Source: Tetrapyrgos nigripes
Taxonomy: Eukaryota; Basidiomycota; Agaricomycetes; Agaricales; Campanellaceae
Assembly (NCBI GenBank): GCA_013368315.1
Contig: JAACJM010000062.1
Span: 310,001 to 374,000 of the forward strand
Length of the DNA: 64,000 nucleotides
Reading direction: 5' to 3'
A program made the translations under genes and the position numbers. This document shows positions 1 through 10,020 of this stretch, one piece after another (within the stretch, counting starts at the first letter, position 1; each line of letters opens with the position of its first letter). The notes below the pieces were generated by a model. That model saw only the letters and a program-made list of their open reading frames with translations. It ran no database searches and was not told the origin of the DNA.

Positions 1-452
1 GCGACTTTCGTAATGGAAGTGGCTGAGGTGCCATCAGTGGGGATACCATAGGCACTGACCCTATCGAAGTGCATGCGAATAAGTTCGATCGCAGCGCTAG
101 GATTGGCGTCGTTGGGAATAGTGATGGAGGTAGCACGTTTGAAATCCGTGTAGATTGCGGAAACACCAGGTTTCCCATAGGCCTTCTTGAGAAAGACCCA
201 AATTTCCTTGGCGGTAGTCATTCCAAGCGTTTTCTGACGAACGGGAGGAGAGAGACGAAGTTTGATAGACCCCATGGCCTTATCGTTCTTCTCATCCCAG
301 TCAGCCTGTTTTTCGGCATCATCAGGGCGGTCAGTGCTAAGGACAGAACTAAGTCCAGTAGCCTGCAACCAGGAGATAAGGATGTCTGCCCAGATGTTGA
401 AGTCAACACCGGCGAAGACGGGTACAGTAGTCATCAGAACGTTGGAGGACAT
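1..452 (-). CDS. Copia-type retrotransposon gag, N-terminal part (runs off the left edge)
   Basis: The minus strand is open from an ATG at 452 to the window edge, about 150 codons without a stop. The protein begins MSSNVLMTTVPVFAG and reads on through a W-A-D-I-L-I-S-W-L segment, a stretch of charged residues (DDAEKQADWDEKNDKA) and an A-K-E-I-W segment. This is the layout of Ty1/Copia gag N-termini (UBN2/DUF4219-like): a short N-terminus, then a 'tryptophan plus charged helix' core ahead of the zinc knuckle. The zinc knuckle, protease, integrase and RT would lie to the left of the window. Gag forms the virus-like particle that packages element RNA. A putative 5' LTR lies upstream at 766-1133, which fits the orientation. 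Family assignment is from motif memory; the open frame is directly visible. Confidence 0.75.
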   Translation of the reverse strand, partial: MSSNVLMTTVPVFAGVDFNIWADILISWLQATGLSSVLSTDRPDDAEKQADWDEKNDKAMGSIKLRLSPPVRQKTLGMTTAKEIWVFLKKAYGKPGVSAIYTDFKRATSITIPNDANPSAAIELIRMHFDRVSAYGIPTDGTSATSITKV

Positions 453-765
453 CTTTGATAATATCTGGGGAAGTCAACTGTCAGCATTTATCCATATGCA
501 AAAGAAGGCAGCATTAAATGCGCCATGCGAAAGTGAAAAGAGGCAGCGATGAACGCGCCATGACAGTGACTACTCCCCTAGATTGTCAACAACTGCAGCT
601 GGACATAGGTCCTGCGCTGTTGGACATATCGTCAAGCCATGAAAGGCGACGCAGGCTGCCACAAGGGCGCCACAGGCAGCCATGAAGGCGCCATCCAGGT
701 AGTATGCGAAGTCTATGGTTTGCAGCCATTGAAGGCGCTCCCAAGGGCCTTCGGGGCCCATAACC
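453..765 (-). other. Untranslated leader of the Copia element
   Basis: This is the gap between the putative LTR and the gag ATG. Immediately inside the LTR the minus strand reads GGTTATGGGCCCC, the position expected for a primer-binding site. I have not matched it to a specific tRNA. No convincing gene is visible on either strand; the short open frames are antisense or chance. Confidence 0.4.
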
Positions 766-1133
766 TGTTAAGCAGGCATGGTACGGCTTGTACACTACTA
801 AACGCAGTGGCAACTACGCTACTTACCTGGGGATAAGAGTTAGCTTATTAGGCTTGTTAGAGGCTTGTTGAGCGATGTGGGTTAAGTGTAAAACTTGTTA
901 TTTGGAGGACTTTCTACAAGTCCTTATATACCTTTTAGGAGGTACAAATACATGTAAACTAATACTAGTGTAACAATAAGATTCTTTTGTACTGGATAGA
1001 ACAATGCTGGTTTCGTACACTATTGTAGTACTACACTTTATTGTCTATATAATCTTATTGTTCTATATATAACTACTACTATTGTTCTACATAGAATACG
1101 TTGATGGCTGCAACTGAATGCGCCAATTCAACA
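766..1133 (-). mobile_element. Putative 5' LTR of the Copia element
   Basis: On the minus strand the segment starts TGTTGAATT and ends GCTTAACA, the TG..CA form of an LTR, directly followed by the leader and gag. A TATA-like TATATAAGG lies near 935-945 on the minus strand, followed by probable transcribed LTR sequence. Two complete solo LTRs elsewhere in this window also begin TGTTGAA, which supports the start. The partner LTR lies outside the window, so neither boundary can be proven by comparison. The expected 5-bp target duplication would be CCACT (1134-1138). Confidence 0.5.
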
Positions 1134-1138
1134 CCACT

Positions 1139-2049
1139 TACTTAAAGAGCACCAAAATGACCAAGCATTGAGCTTTTTGAAAGGTCAACGACGAAGGGCA
1201 TGCCATTTAGGGCAAAGTTTCCCATCTCTTACCCATGTAGAGATTTAGTTCTGCCAGAGCAATCTCTCTAAAAAAGCATATTCAAACTCAGACATACCCG
1301 TTATTCTGTCAATAAATTGTTACGAAGTGCTCAGGATGTGAGACAGAGGCAGGAGGTCAACAGCAAAACGACGGAAGAGGTTGACGCGGTCTGTAGCTGT
1401 GTATCACGCCGCCCCCTGCCTAGTATATGAATTGCACCACAACACGGATTCTTATTTGTTCCATTATTTGTTCTTCAATTTTTCCCTGCGCCGTGAAAGA
1501 TCTGGGTACGAGATTAGTAGATACAAGTCCTCATTTCATTACCCATAAAGCAATTAAATTATTGACTCTGAAGAGGTAGATGTAGGTCATGGACTGAGCG
1601 CTGAGCACTGGATCGTTGTTTGACAAAAGCTTCATCACATAAAATGACGATCTATTATAATTTATAACTGCTGAGAACATTCTACTCTGGTTCTATTGTG
1701 ATTCTATTAGTATCATAACTGCATTCTAAAGGTTCTAACCTTATTGCATTGGATCATGATCCATTGTAATATTCAGAATGGGATTATAACTGAGCGTCTT
1801 TTTTTGTGATGCTTGACAGAGAATTTATGGAGAAGGTGCTTAGTGCCGAGTCTGCCGTGTTGACAGAAAAGGATATATCTTCCCGGGATACAAATAGTGC
1901 AGCCATTTGAACAATAAGACTCATTCTATAAATAGGACTCGTAATCGTAGACTGTCTTGAGACTGTCCGATTGAGAATGCTGACGAGTATCAAACTATGT
2001 CCCTTAGGCTAGTAGATACAAATTTTTTTCAGCTCCTGCCACTGCCAAC
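1139..2049. other. AT-rich intergenic DNA, no gene seen
   Basis: No open frame with family resemblance and no plausible spliced gene was found. The short frames are unconserved-looking and interrupted. Confidence 0.5.
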
Positions 2050-2057
2050 ACTGTTAC

Positions 2058-2657
2058 TAGGGCTGCGCGCCGTACCGTAATCGTACGGTTTGTACGGGTA
2101 GCGTATGATAGTACGGGCCCATACCGTAAAAGCCATTTGACCAAATTTGTATGGCTGTATTTGGTACTGCCGTTGTACGGGTTTGTACGGGTACGGGTTC
2201 GGTAATGCCTCGGCCAATAAATTGCTCACCTTTTTTGCTGAATTCTTGCCCAAAAGTGTCAGCCGCTATCCAAAACCGTCCAATTCCATACCAAATTCAA
2301 GCTTGCCGCCCTCATCTGGATGAATTTATGCCAAAATGGCGGTCAAAGCAAGGGTAATGACCACTTACTTAGATGTCACAAAGACCAAAAAGGTAAGCAA
2401 ACCACCTACAGACGACCAGTAACATGTACTTACCATCTGATATGGATGGAGACGTCTCATACGATGGCAGAAGAGGTGCTAGAGGCCCTCACTTCATGAC
2501 AATAGTGAGTAAAATATATATTCTACACCGTAAACCCATACCGACTGTAATACTGCCATACCTATACCCGTACCGTACCGTATACGATTTTTTCAACCAG
2601 TATTGACCCAGTACAAAATACGGGCGTACCAGTAATACTGGACGGTGCACAGCCCTA
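2058..2657. mobile_element. Non-autonomous hAT-type element (MITE), 600 bp, with 8-bp target duplication
   Basis: Both ends carry terminal inverted repeats: TAGGGCTGCGCGCCGT at the left and the complement of TAGGGCTGTGCACCGT at the right, differing at two positions. They are flanked by identical 8-bp direct repeats ACTGTTAC at 2050-2057 and 2658-2665. An 8-bp duplication with short TIRs starting TAGGG is the hAT superfamily signature. Many GTACGG/CCGTAC copies cluster inside both ends (about 2075-2200 and 2540-2640). These are typical subterminal sites for hAT transposase binding. No transposase frame is present, so mobility would need a helper in trans. Confidence 0.85.
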
Positions 2658-2695
2658 ACTGTTACAGTTGATGTCGCAGTCCAATCAAATCAACA

Positions 2696-3820
2696 TCACT
2701 CCTTCCTTCTCACCAAAAACCCTGACAAATCACCAACAGGCATATCGACAGAGCCATAGACCAAGACCAAGATCAAATACAACCGATGGAGATGTTGGCG
2801 AATCCCCAGGCTCCGGCAACTTTTACTGTATGTATGTAACAATGATAAAAATTCGTCAACAGCGAGCAATCATGATTGTAGGGAAAAGGAGATCCAAAAT
2901 GTATACTCATGCATAGTCATCACAAATCCAATGTGTCCATTACCAAGGGCACCATATCCAGCAGTGAGGAAAGCGAATGTAGGAATGAGGGTGAAGAAGA
3001 TGGCCTATCACACAAAGTCAAAAAAAAAAAAACAAAAAACAAAAAACAAAAAAACAGAACAGTGAAAGATCAGCAGAGGGTCCGACCCAATCGTGAACAG
3101 CACTCCAAATTAGAGCAACAATGAAGGTTAAACGTTAAATACTTACGATGAAAATCATATTAGTACAAAGACTCCCAACAAACAACACTGCGATAGCCAT
3201 GGTCCAAAAGATGAAATAAAACATAAGTCCCTTATTGTAGACCGGCGAATCTGCGCCTTCAGGGAAAGCTGATGCCAAATTGTGCATGGGATATTGGAGG
3301 ACAGTGAAGGAGAGCCTGAATATCATGCATCAGATAAAACTTAAATCAATGCTAAACATTACCCCACTCACCAGAAACCACCGAAAACAGTGAAGACGAC
3401 GAATGGGAAGGTGTTTCCCAACACCTATCACATGTACAATAATCAGTCCCAAAAAGTTCAATCATCTCAGGCGTACTCATTTCTGGGAAAGAAAGAGGGA
3501 AGATTCACCCACTCCGTCATCCCACCAATAACCATCCCAAGTCCTCCAATGAAATAATACAGCCCAGCCATAGTTACTGCACTTGTTGGATTTGTGCCCA
3601 CCCATCCCATCAGGTAACACACTGTTGGAGTAAAGCAGAGGAGGCGACAAAGGATGGAGAGGGGCATTGGATTACTGAATTTCCAGCTTCCAGAGGATTG
3701 GATTCCTGCTCCACTGCCACTAGTAGTAGTAGATACCGGTGCACAACCTCCAAGTTGAAGAAAGAGTTTCTCATATTGCTCAGGGTTGGATGGGAGGTCG
3801 AAAACCAGTGCCTGAGCCAT
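2696..3820 (-). pseudogene. Acetate transporter family protein (GPR1/FUN34/YaaH), frameshifted near the C-terminus
   Basis: Spliced exons on the minus strand are 3820-3509, 3424-3372, 3315-3147, 3004-2944 and 2825 onward; phases close. Recognisable AceTr segments are present: FSNPMPLSIL, NPTSAVTMAGLYYFIGG, LGNTFPFVVF, LQYPMHNLASAF and FVGSLCTNMIF, with about five hydrophobic spans. The family moves acetate, and possibly ammonium or succinate, across the plasma membrane. In the last exon the frame hits TGA at 2773-2775 (215 residues). The neighbouring frame continues with a hydrophobic segment and the family-like tail MPVGDLSG up to a stop at 2696, so one base seems lost from a T run near 2776. 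The ATG at 3820 is the first good start, but an upstream exon is possible. A poly-T tract lies in the intron at about 3019-3060. It could also be a live gene with a shortened tail, or an assembly error. Confidence 0.7.
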
Positions 3821-3931
3821 TGCCACTGGGACTGGGACTGGGACTGTCACAGTCAAAGTTCAAGGCATGGTGAGTGATAGCATTAGTAGCCAACATGATT
3901 CTGGACATGTTTATGTTGGAGAAGTGTTGTA

Positions 3932-5668
3932 CAAAATATATTCAGAGAGAAAAAGGTCATTAAAGGTCATTAACATTAAGTACAACAACTGGAGGATACC
4001 GACAGAGGCAGAGGACAAGAATTGGAAATGAAATGAGAATTAATACACACAAGTACAGTGAGTACTAATCGTGGAGCAATGGAGGAGAACCAGAGTCCAA
4101 AATTCCGAGTGCGAGTCTGCACTATCGAGGAAGAAAACGCACAAGAAAGAAAAGCAGACGCATACACATCAAGACACCAATCAACTTGAACTAGTACTCC
4201 TCCCCAACCCAACAGCCTCATAAAACATCTCCCTCACTATCGAATTTGATCAACCTCTAACACCTTCTCTAACACTCTCCTTCACTTTCTTTCCATAATC
4301 CTTTGCCATCTTTGTCCCTTCCTTCCACAACTCCCTCACACTCCTCATATTCTTCTTCACACCCTCCTTAAACTTGGCTCTAAATACCCAGAAACGAGTT
4401 CAATAATGTGTGTAACAAGTGTAGTAGTGTGAGTAATGAGTGTAGGGATGGCAGAGGAGATGGGAGGCAAGGGTGAGGATGGGGAGTGGGACTGGAACGG
4501 GTGGGAGGAGAGGTAGGAGGACAAGTTTGACAGGGACAGGGACAGGGACAGAAGAAATCTCGGTAACTTGCTCTGGTGCTGCCGCTCCTCCCTTGGCCTT
4601 TGCTGCCTTTGCTTGCTTATCCCTTCTGATAAAGCCCTTGATGCATCCATAGAACCAGCTTGTGTGAAGTGGGAAAATGCAAGTGAGAATGATAGCGGGT
4701 CCCATGGATCCTATTGCAGCCTCAGAGAATTGAGACAACGGTCAGTTCCAAGGCATGTACAGGCATATCACCAGGACGGTGTGTAAAAGGATTTGGGTTA
4801 AGAAAAATGATATGGCAAAAAAGACATTGGACTGGGTCCAAGGAACAAGGATTGATAGGCCCAAGATGAAGGTTGGGAACTAGAACAAATTTAGATGGGC
4901 CAAAAGATGCGTTGATACAAGAACACTGACCTCCATACATGCACACAAGCTAAAGAGACTTGCCCATCGTTGATAAATTGCATATTCAACAATACCGATA
5001 TAAACGATGTGATGAATCCAACCTGTCAACAGGTTAATTTGGGAACAGTAGTGGAAGGAACTGGTGGTCAGGTCACTGTATACATGGTAGTTGTTGGCGA
5101 AGACACGAAAAATTAGATGCAAAACTCACGCAAGTAAGTATGCCTGGAAAAACCTGTTCACAGCTACTGCCAGCATGGGCGCTGCCCTCACACTCTTGAC
5201 ACTCCCTCCCAACATGAAATAGTCATACAAGAACAGTATTGACTGGACTGTCATAACCAGACTGGTGACAGATGTAATAATCCATGACAGTTTCCTCTTG
5301 GCCTTGTTCTTGTCGCCGTTTGCAGAGATGAAGGGTGCAAAAAGGTGGAAGGATGAGACAAGGAAGATGAAAGAGATGTAGAAGAGCAAAGATTCTGAAA
5401 AGTTGTCTGGAGAAGTTGAGGACGGTAGGGGGAATGGTAAGTACACTGTTTGGGACACCATAGTGATGAGTTAAGTCGTTGACCATCTAATGAGTTGAAG
5501 GTGACTACCACAGCCTCTAATGTTGGAGGAGGAGGACCCAAAAGAACCTAAAGAAAAGAAAAGGGCCAGAGAAGCATTACTGCAGTTAAAGGGGCATTCG
5601 GTATACTATATAGCACATTCATCGTCTATCTAATTCAGTGGTTCTCTTCCGAAGAATTCGATCTTTCG
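3932..5668 (-). repeat. Segmental duplication, copy A (TLC gene plus flanks)
   Basis: This block matches 7773-10020 from the 3' flank (shared text around AAAAGGTCATTAAAGGTCAT) through the whole gene to the promoter side (GAAGAATTCGATC). Copy B carries about 500 bp more 3' flank (about 7900-8440) that copy A lacks. Both are in the same orientation, about 2.1 kb apart. Differences inside the block are dominated by CG in copy B reading TG or CA in copy A. Confidence 0.85.
4169..5461 (-). pseudogene. TLC-domain membrane protein, decayed copy A
   Basis: The exon layout matches copy B: 5461-5130, 5075-4931, and 4879 down to a position equivalent to the copy B stop at 4169-4171. Exons 1 and 2 keep their frame and TM segments. 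Exon 3 is broken by TGA at 4744-4742, where copy B has CGG, and by a second TGA at 4402-4400, where copy B has CGA. Both are CpG-type C-to-T (or G-to-A on the other strand) changes. Splice sites are retained: GTGAGT at the first donor and GTCAGT at the second. An active protein would lose the last conserved TM helices and the C-terminal tail. A truncated product is possible but unlikely to work. Confidence 0.8.
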
Positions 5669-5770
5669 ATATGTTGTACCTCATATTACCGAGTAACCAA
5701 ACTAATATAAGTGTATGCACCTGTCACCCGCTTATTTATAATGCATCTATCTCACTGCAGCGACGCAGCC

Positions 5771-6156
5771 TAAGGATATTCACAGGTCCTTGGCGGGTAT
5801 TATGTAATCATGATGTTGAGCTCAAATGTGCGAAATTTTTGAGCCCAGATATGACCAAAACAGTCAAGAAATGACCAAGATATGACAAAAACAAGTTTTG
5901 GTACAAATTGTCACAAAAGTGATGTCACACTGAACCAAAAAAGGATTTCAAACCCTAGGGTTTGGACTCATGGGTTTTGTAAATGATTTTTTGCCTGCAG
6001 GTGAGTGGCTGTACCCAAGAAGCCACCAAACTTGTTTTAATCATAACTCAGTCAATTCTTGACCATTTTGGATGCTACTAGGTTCAAAATTTTCATACAC
6101 TCAAGTTCGATGTTGTGATTACATAAAACCCGCCAAAAAACCCGTGAACATCCTTA
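5771..6156. mobile_element. Mutator-like non-autonomous element (MITE) with long terminal inverted repeats
   Basis: The left end (TAAGGATATTCAC...) and the reverse complement of the right end (TAAGGATGTTCAC...) match imperfectly over roughly 80 bp, including GGCGGGTnTTATGTAATCA. Flanking direct repeats are CGACGCAGCC (5761-5770) and CGTCGCAGCC (6157-6166), 9 of 10 identical. Long TIRs with a 9-10-bp duplication are the mark of MULE elements. The 386-bp body holds no transposase. Confidence 0.7.
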
Positions 6157-6166
6157 CGTCGCAGCC

Positions 6167-7772
6167 TCGTATCGCCATCCGAACGCTAACTTCATGGGTT
6201 TCTCTTGTCTCTTTTTACGGGCGCTGAGGCGCAGCTGGGTACCGTTTTTTTGGTATTTACTTCATGACTTGTTTTCGTTCCTTACTGCGTCTTACAGCGC
6301 CTGAGTCACTCTAGACATTGTGCTAGCGTACTCTTTTTGTTTTCTTCTCTGTTAGTATTACAACGAGATCACTATCTGAAGTACTCACAAGTTCTCGAAT
6401 ACACGACTTATTCTAGTCACTCAAGTCTGATCCTTCAGCAGTATTCCCTGCGAAAACCTTCCCCGCTTCAATCCTACCCCCTTGCATTGTGTAAAGTTGA
6501 AGTAAGGATATCCTCACTGAGGCTGATGCTCAGGACCTAAGCCAGAACAGGTTTTATAATTGTTTTAGGTAACAAGCACGACAGGCGGTGGTAAGAATAA
6601 AAGATGTAAGTAAGTACTACGTGAGTGGCTTATATACTAGTATACAGCTGTCCGTATTAGGAAATATACGTGTTACATATTGACTCTGATTACCTCCCAG
6701 AGTCCTTCGTCTCAGCAACAGCCCATCCCAACGCCCTCAAAGTCCTTTCGGGCACCCAAGTTTATCCAGATCTGGGGCGGACACTTTAAAAGGATGCGGA
6801 ACCGTCGGGACACTCGGGAACCCTTCATGGCGGGTCTCCCACGCGTCCCCTAACGTCATCCCTTCTCCCGCCGCGTCGGTCATCGTCGTAGTATGTCGGT
6901 AGCCCGCTCCCTAGTGTACTTAGTATACCGTTTACTCAGGCATAGGACAGTCATTCACAATACAGCATAGTATTATTTTTGAACCAAATACATGTGTACA
7001 TACTACATAGGACTAGATAGAAAGCATTAAGTATAAATAAGAAAGCATTAAGTAAATAAGAACACATTGTGAAAGCGTTACCTAGTATCGTTACACACGG
7101 ACGTTATGCACGTCGTCTACGTCGCCACTAAATAGTGGCTCAATGTTGCTCTGCCCGCCGTTGATGCTCACCTTGACACTTCACTCAGGCCGTTGCTCTG
7201 CCTGCCCTTACTACACGTCAATACTAGAGCTTCCCAGCTCACCAGGAGAGTTCAGTATGCACCTCTTAATATTTTGAATGCTAATAGTACAGTGCAACTT
7301 TAAGGCCAGGAAAAGTTCTCCTCGACACTGTTCGGCCTTGGTTCGGCCACTCCCGAGAAGAGTTCCCACGCCTCTGCTGTTTGGAGAAGAGCACGAATCA
7401 ATCAGCAGATGTAGGGGTAGATTACTAGGAAGGGGTTTCAGTGACCGCCTACGCACGCTTTGAATGAGTCGAATCTACCAGTGAGTCGATCAACCCACTT
7501 GCGGCTTTCAACCGTTGGGATGCTTCCCGTCGGGCAGGAAACCAGAAGACCAAGGAGCAACCGGCGGACTCAAACCAGATGTGTCGTCTATCTACTGGCA
7601 TACTGGAGTGGTTTGTAGCACGATGAAACCACTACATGGTGAATGCGGATGCCACGAAGGCGTGCAAAATTCAATCATGATCCTGGGTCACCTGGTATTC
7701 AACCACAAGCGTAAAAATATTTGAGGTCGAACAAAGGTGACCGCGCCTGAACAGAACTCAAAACGCAAGGTT
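6167..7772. other. Intergenic stretch between the two TLC copies
   Basis: No gene of a known family was recognised. Parts such as 6560-6960 and 7100-7450 look like worn repeat DNA, but I cannot define ends or coding frames. The right end meets the 3' flank shared by the TLC duplication. Confidence 0.4.
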
Positions 7773-10020
7773 ATTGTACAAAAAATATATTCAGAGAGAG
7801 AAAAAGGTCATTAAAGGTCATTAACATTAGTACAACAACTGGAGGACGCCGACAGAGGCAGAAGACAAGAAGTGGGAATGGGAATGGGAATGAATACACA
7901 CAACAGCAAGTACTATGTAGGAGGAAGAAGGGGACTCGGAATCAGTGGAACGAAGGAAGGAGGGAGCAAAGGGAAAAGATCGTTAATACTACAAACTACA
8001 TTGTCGAGTGTCATTATAATTTAAAAAGGAACGGGAAGGTCATCAAAAGATAATCAAGAAAGACAGGAATAGAAGAGAAGAGCACTAGAGCACTAGTAGT
8101 AGAAAGGATCATAGCAACACAACGCGTCTGGCGCCTGCTTGCCCGAATAAACCCCATGCACAGCCAAAAAAACAAAAACAAAGAGAAACAAGGGCATAGT
8201 AGTAGGGATGAGCAGACTGAGCAATGGGTAATGGGTAATCATGAGGGGATGGGGTAAATTGATGAGGAGGTAACCTTGATGACATGAGGCCGATGGATAG
8301 ATAGAAGTCGATGATCGATGAAGGAGGAGGAAGGGTGGCCTCTAAAAATCTATAACACGGCTGGCCTGACTAGTAAAACACTTGATGAAGAACACACGCA
8401 AGAAAGGAAAGGAAAGCAAAAGCATAGAGAATCGGGATCATTATCGTCACTGACCCACGCAATGCAATAGGACGGACGAATACACGTCAAGACGCCCTTG
8501 TCGGACTCGAACTAGCACTCCTCCTCCCCAACCCAACAGCCTCATAAAACATCTCCCTCCCTATCGAATTCGATCGACCTCTAACACCTTCTCTAACACC
8601 CTCCCTCGCTTTCTTCCCATAATCCTTCGCCTTCTTCGTCCCTTCCTTCCACGACTCCCTTACATTCGTCGTATTCCTCTTTACACCTTCCTTAAACTCG
8701 GCTCTAAATGCCCGGAAACGAGTTCGGTAATGTGTGTAGCGAGTGTAGTAGTGTGAGTAATGAGTGTAGGGACGGCGGAGGAGATGGGAGGCGAGGGTGA
8801 GGATGGGGAGTGGGACTGGAACGGGTGGTAGGAGAGGTAGAAGGACGAGTTTGGCGGGGACAGGGATGGAGACAGGGACGGGGACGGGGACAGAGGAAAC
8901 CTCGGTAACCTTCTCTGGTACTGCCGTTGCTCCCTCTGCCTTTGCTGCCTTCGCTTGCTTAGCCCTTCTGATAAAGCCCTTGATGCACCCATAGAACCAG
9001 CTTGCGTGAAGTGGGAAAACGCAAGTGAGAATAATAGCAGGTCCCATGGATCCTATTGCGGCCTCGGAGAACTGAGGCAAGGGCCGGTTCCAAGGCATGT
9101 ACAGGCATATCGCCAGGACGGCGTGTAAGAGGATTCGGGTTAAGAAAAACGATACGGCGAAAAAGACGTTGGAACGGGTCCGAGGAATGAGGATTGAGAG
9201 GCCCAAGATGAAAGTTGGGAACTAGAACAAGTTGAGAGGGGCCAAAAGACGCGTTGATACAGGAACACTGACCTCCATACATGCACACAAGCTAAAGAGA
9301 CTTGCCCATCCTTGACGAATTGCATATTCAACGATACCGATATAAACGATGTGATGAATCCAACCCGTCAACAGGTTAATTTGGGAACGGTAGTGGAAGG
9401 AACCGGTGGTCAGGTCACTGTATACGTGGCTCGTTAGTTGTGGGCGAAGACACGAAAAAAATAGATGCCAAGCAAAACTTACGCGAGTAAGTACGCCTGG
9501 AAAAACCTGTTCGCGGCTACTGCCAGAGTGGGCGCTGCCCTCACACTCTTGACACTCCCTCCCGACATGAAATAGTCATACAAGAACGGTATTGACTGGA
9601 CTGTCATAACCAGACTGGCGACAGACGTAATAATCCATGACAGTTTCCTCTCGGTCTTGTTATTGTCGCCGTTTGCAGAGATGAAGGGTGCAAAGAGGTG
9701 GAAAGACGAGACGAGGAGGATGAAGGAAATGTAGAAGAGCAGAGATCCAGAAAAGTCGTCTGGAGAAGTTGAGGATGGTAGGGAGAATGGTAAGTACGCT
9801 GGTTGGGACACCATGGCGGCGAAAAGAGTGTTGACCGTCTAATAAGCTGAAGGCGACTACCACAGCCTCTAATGCTGGAGGAGGAGGACCTCAAAGAGCC
9901 TAAAGAAAAGAAAAGAGCCAGGGAAGCATTGCTGCAGTTAAAGGGGTGTCCGGTAAAGCACGTTCATCGTTTATCTAATTCAGTTCCTCTGCTTCCCCTC
10001 GGAAGAATTCGATCGTTCCG
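7773..10020 (-). repeat. Segmental duplication, copy B (TLC gene plus flanks)
   Basis: This is the partner of 3932-5668. It retains the CpG sites lost from copy A and an uninterrupted gene. The 3' flank is longer (about 7900-8440 is unique to this copy). Confidence 0.85.
8487..9814 (-). CDS. TLC-domain (TRAM/LAG1/CLN8-like) membrane protein, intact copy B
   Basis: Three exons, 9814-9483, 9417-9273 and 9221-8487, close in phase to give 403 residues from ATG at 9814. Introns are 65 and 51 bp. The N-terminus has a hydrophobic helix (SLLFYISFILLVSSFHLFA), then a second helix, FLYDYF, and the TLC-like core QINLLTGWIHHIVYIGIVEY. Two further helices follow (VFFAVSFFLTRILLHAVLA and GSMGPAIILTCVFPLHASWF). 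After these come a basic and Ala-rich stretch, a Pro/Val-rich low-complexity part and a charged tail ending SSSPTRAS. TLC proteins sit in the ER or plasma membrane and act in lipid sensing or synthesis. The LAG1 motif of ceramide synthases is not evident, so I would not call this a ceramide synthase. Fungal relatives are mostly uncharacterised. Confidence 0.8.

Noticed and set aside
3019..3060. A-rich tract as a retroelement poly(A) tail
   Set aside because: It lies within an intron of the transporter gene as a pyrimidine tract on the coding strand; no target duplication surrounds it.
4400..4786. Open frames in several phases over the Pro/Val-rich part of TLC copy A
   Set aside because: Low-complexity GGGAC/GTCCC repeats keep many frames open; only the frame matching copy B has family content.
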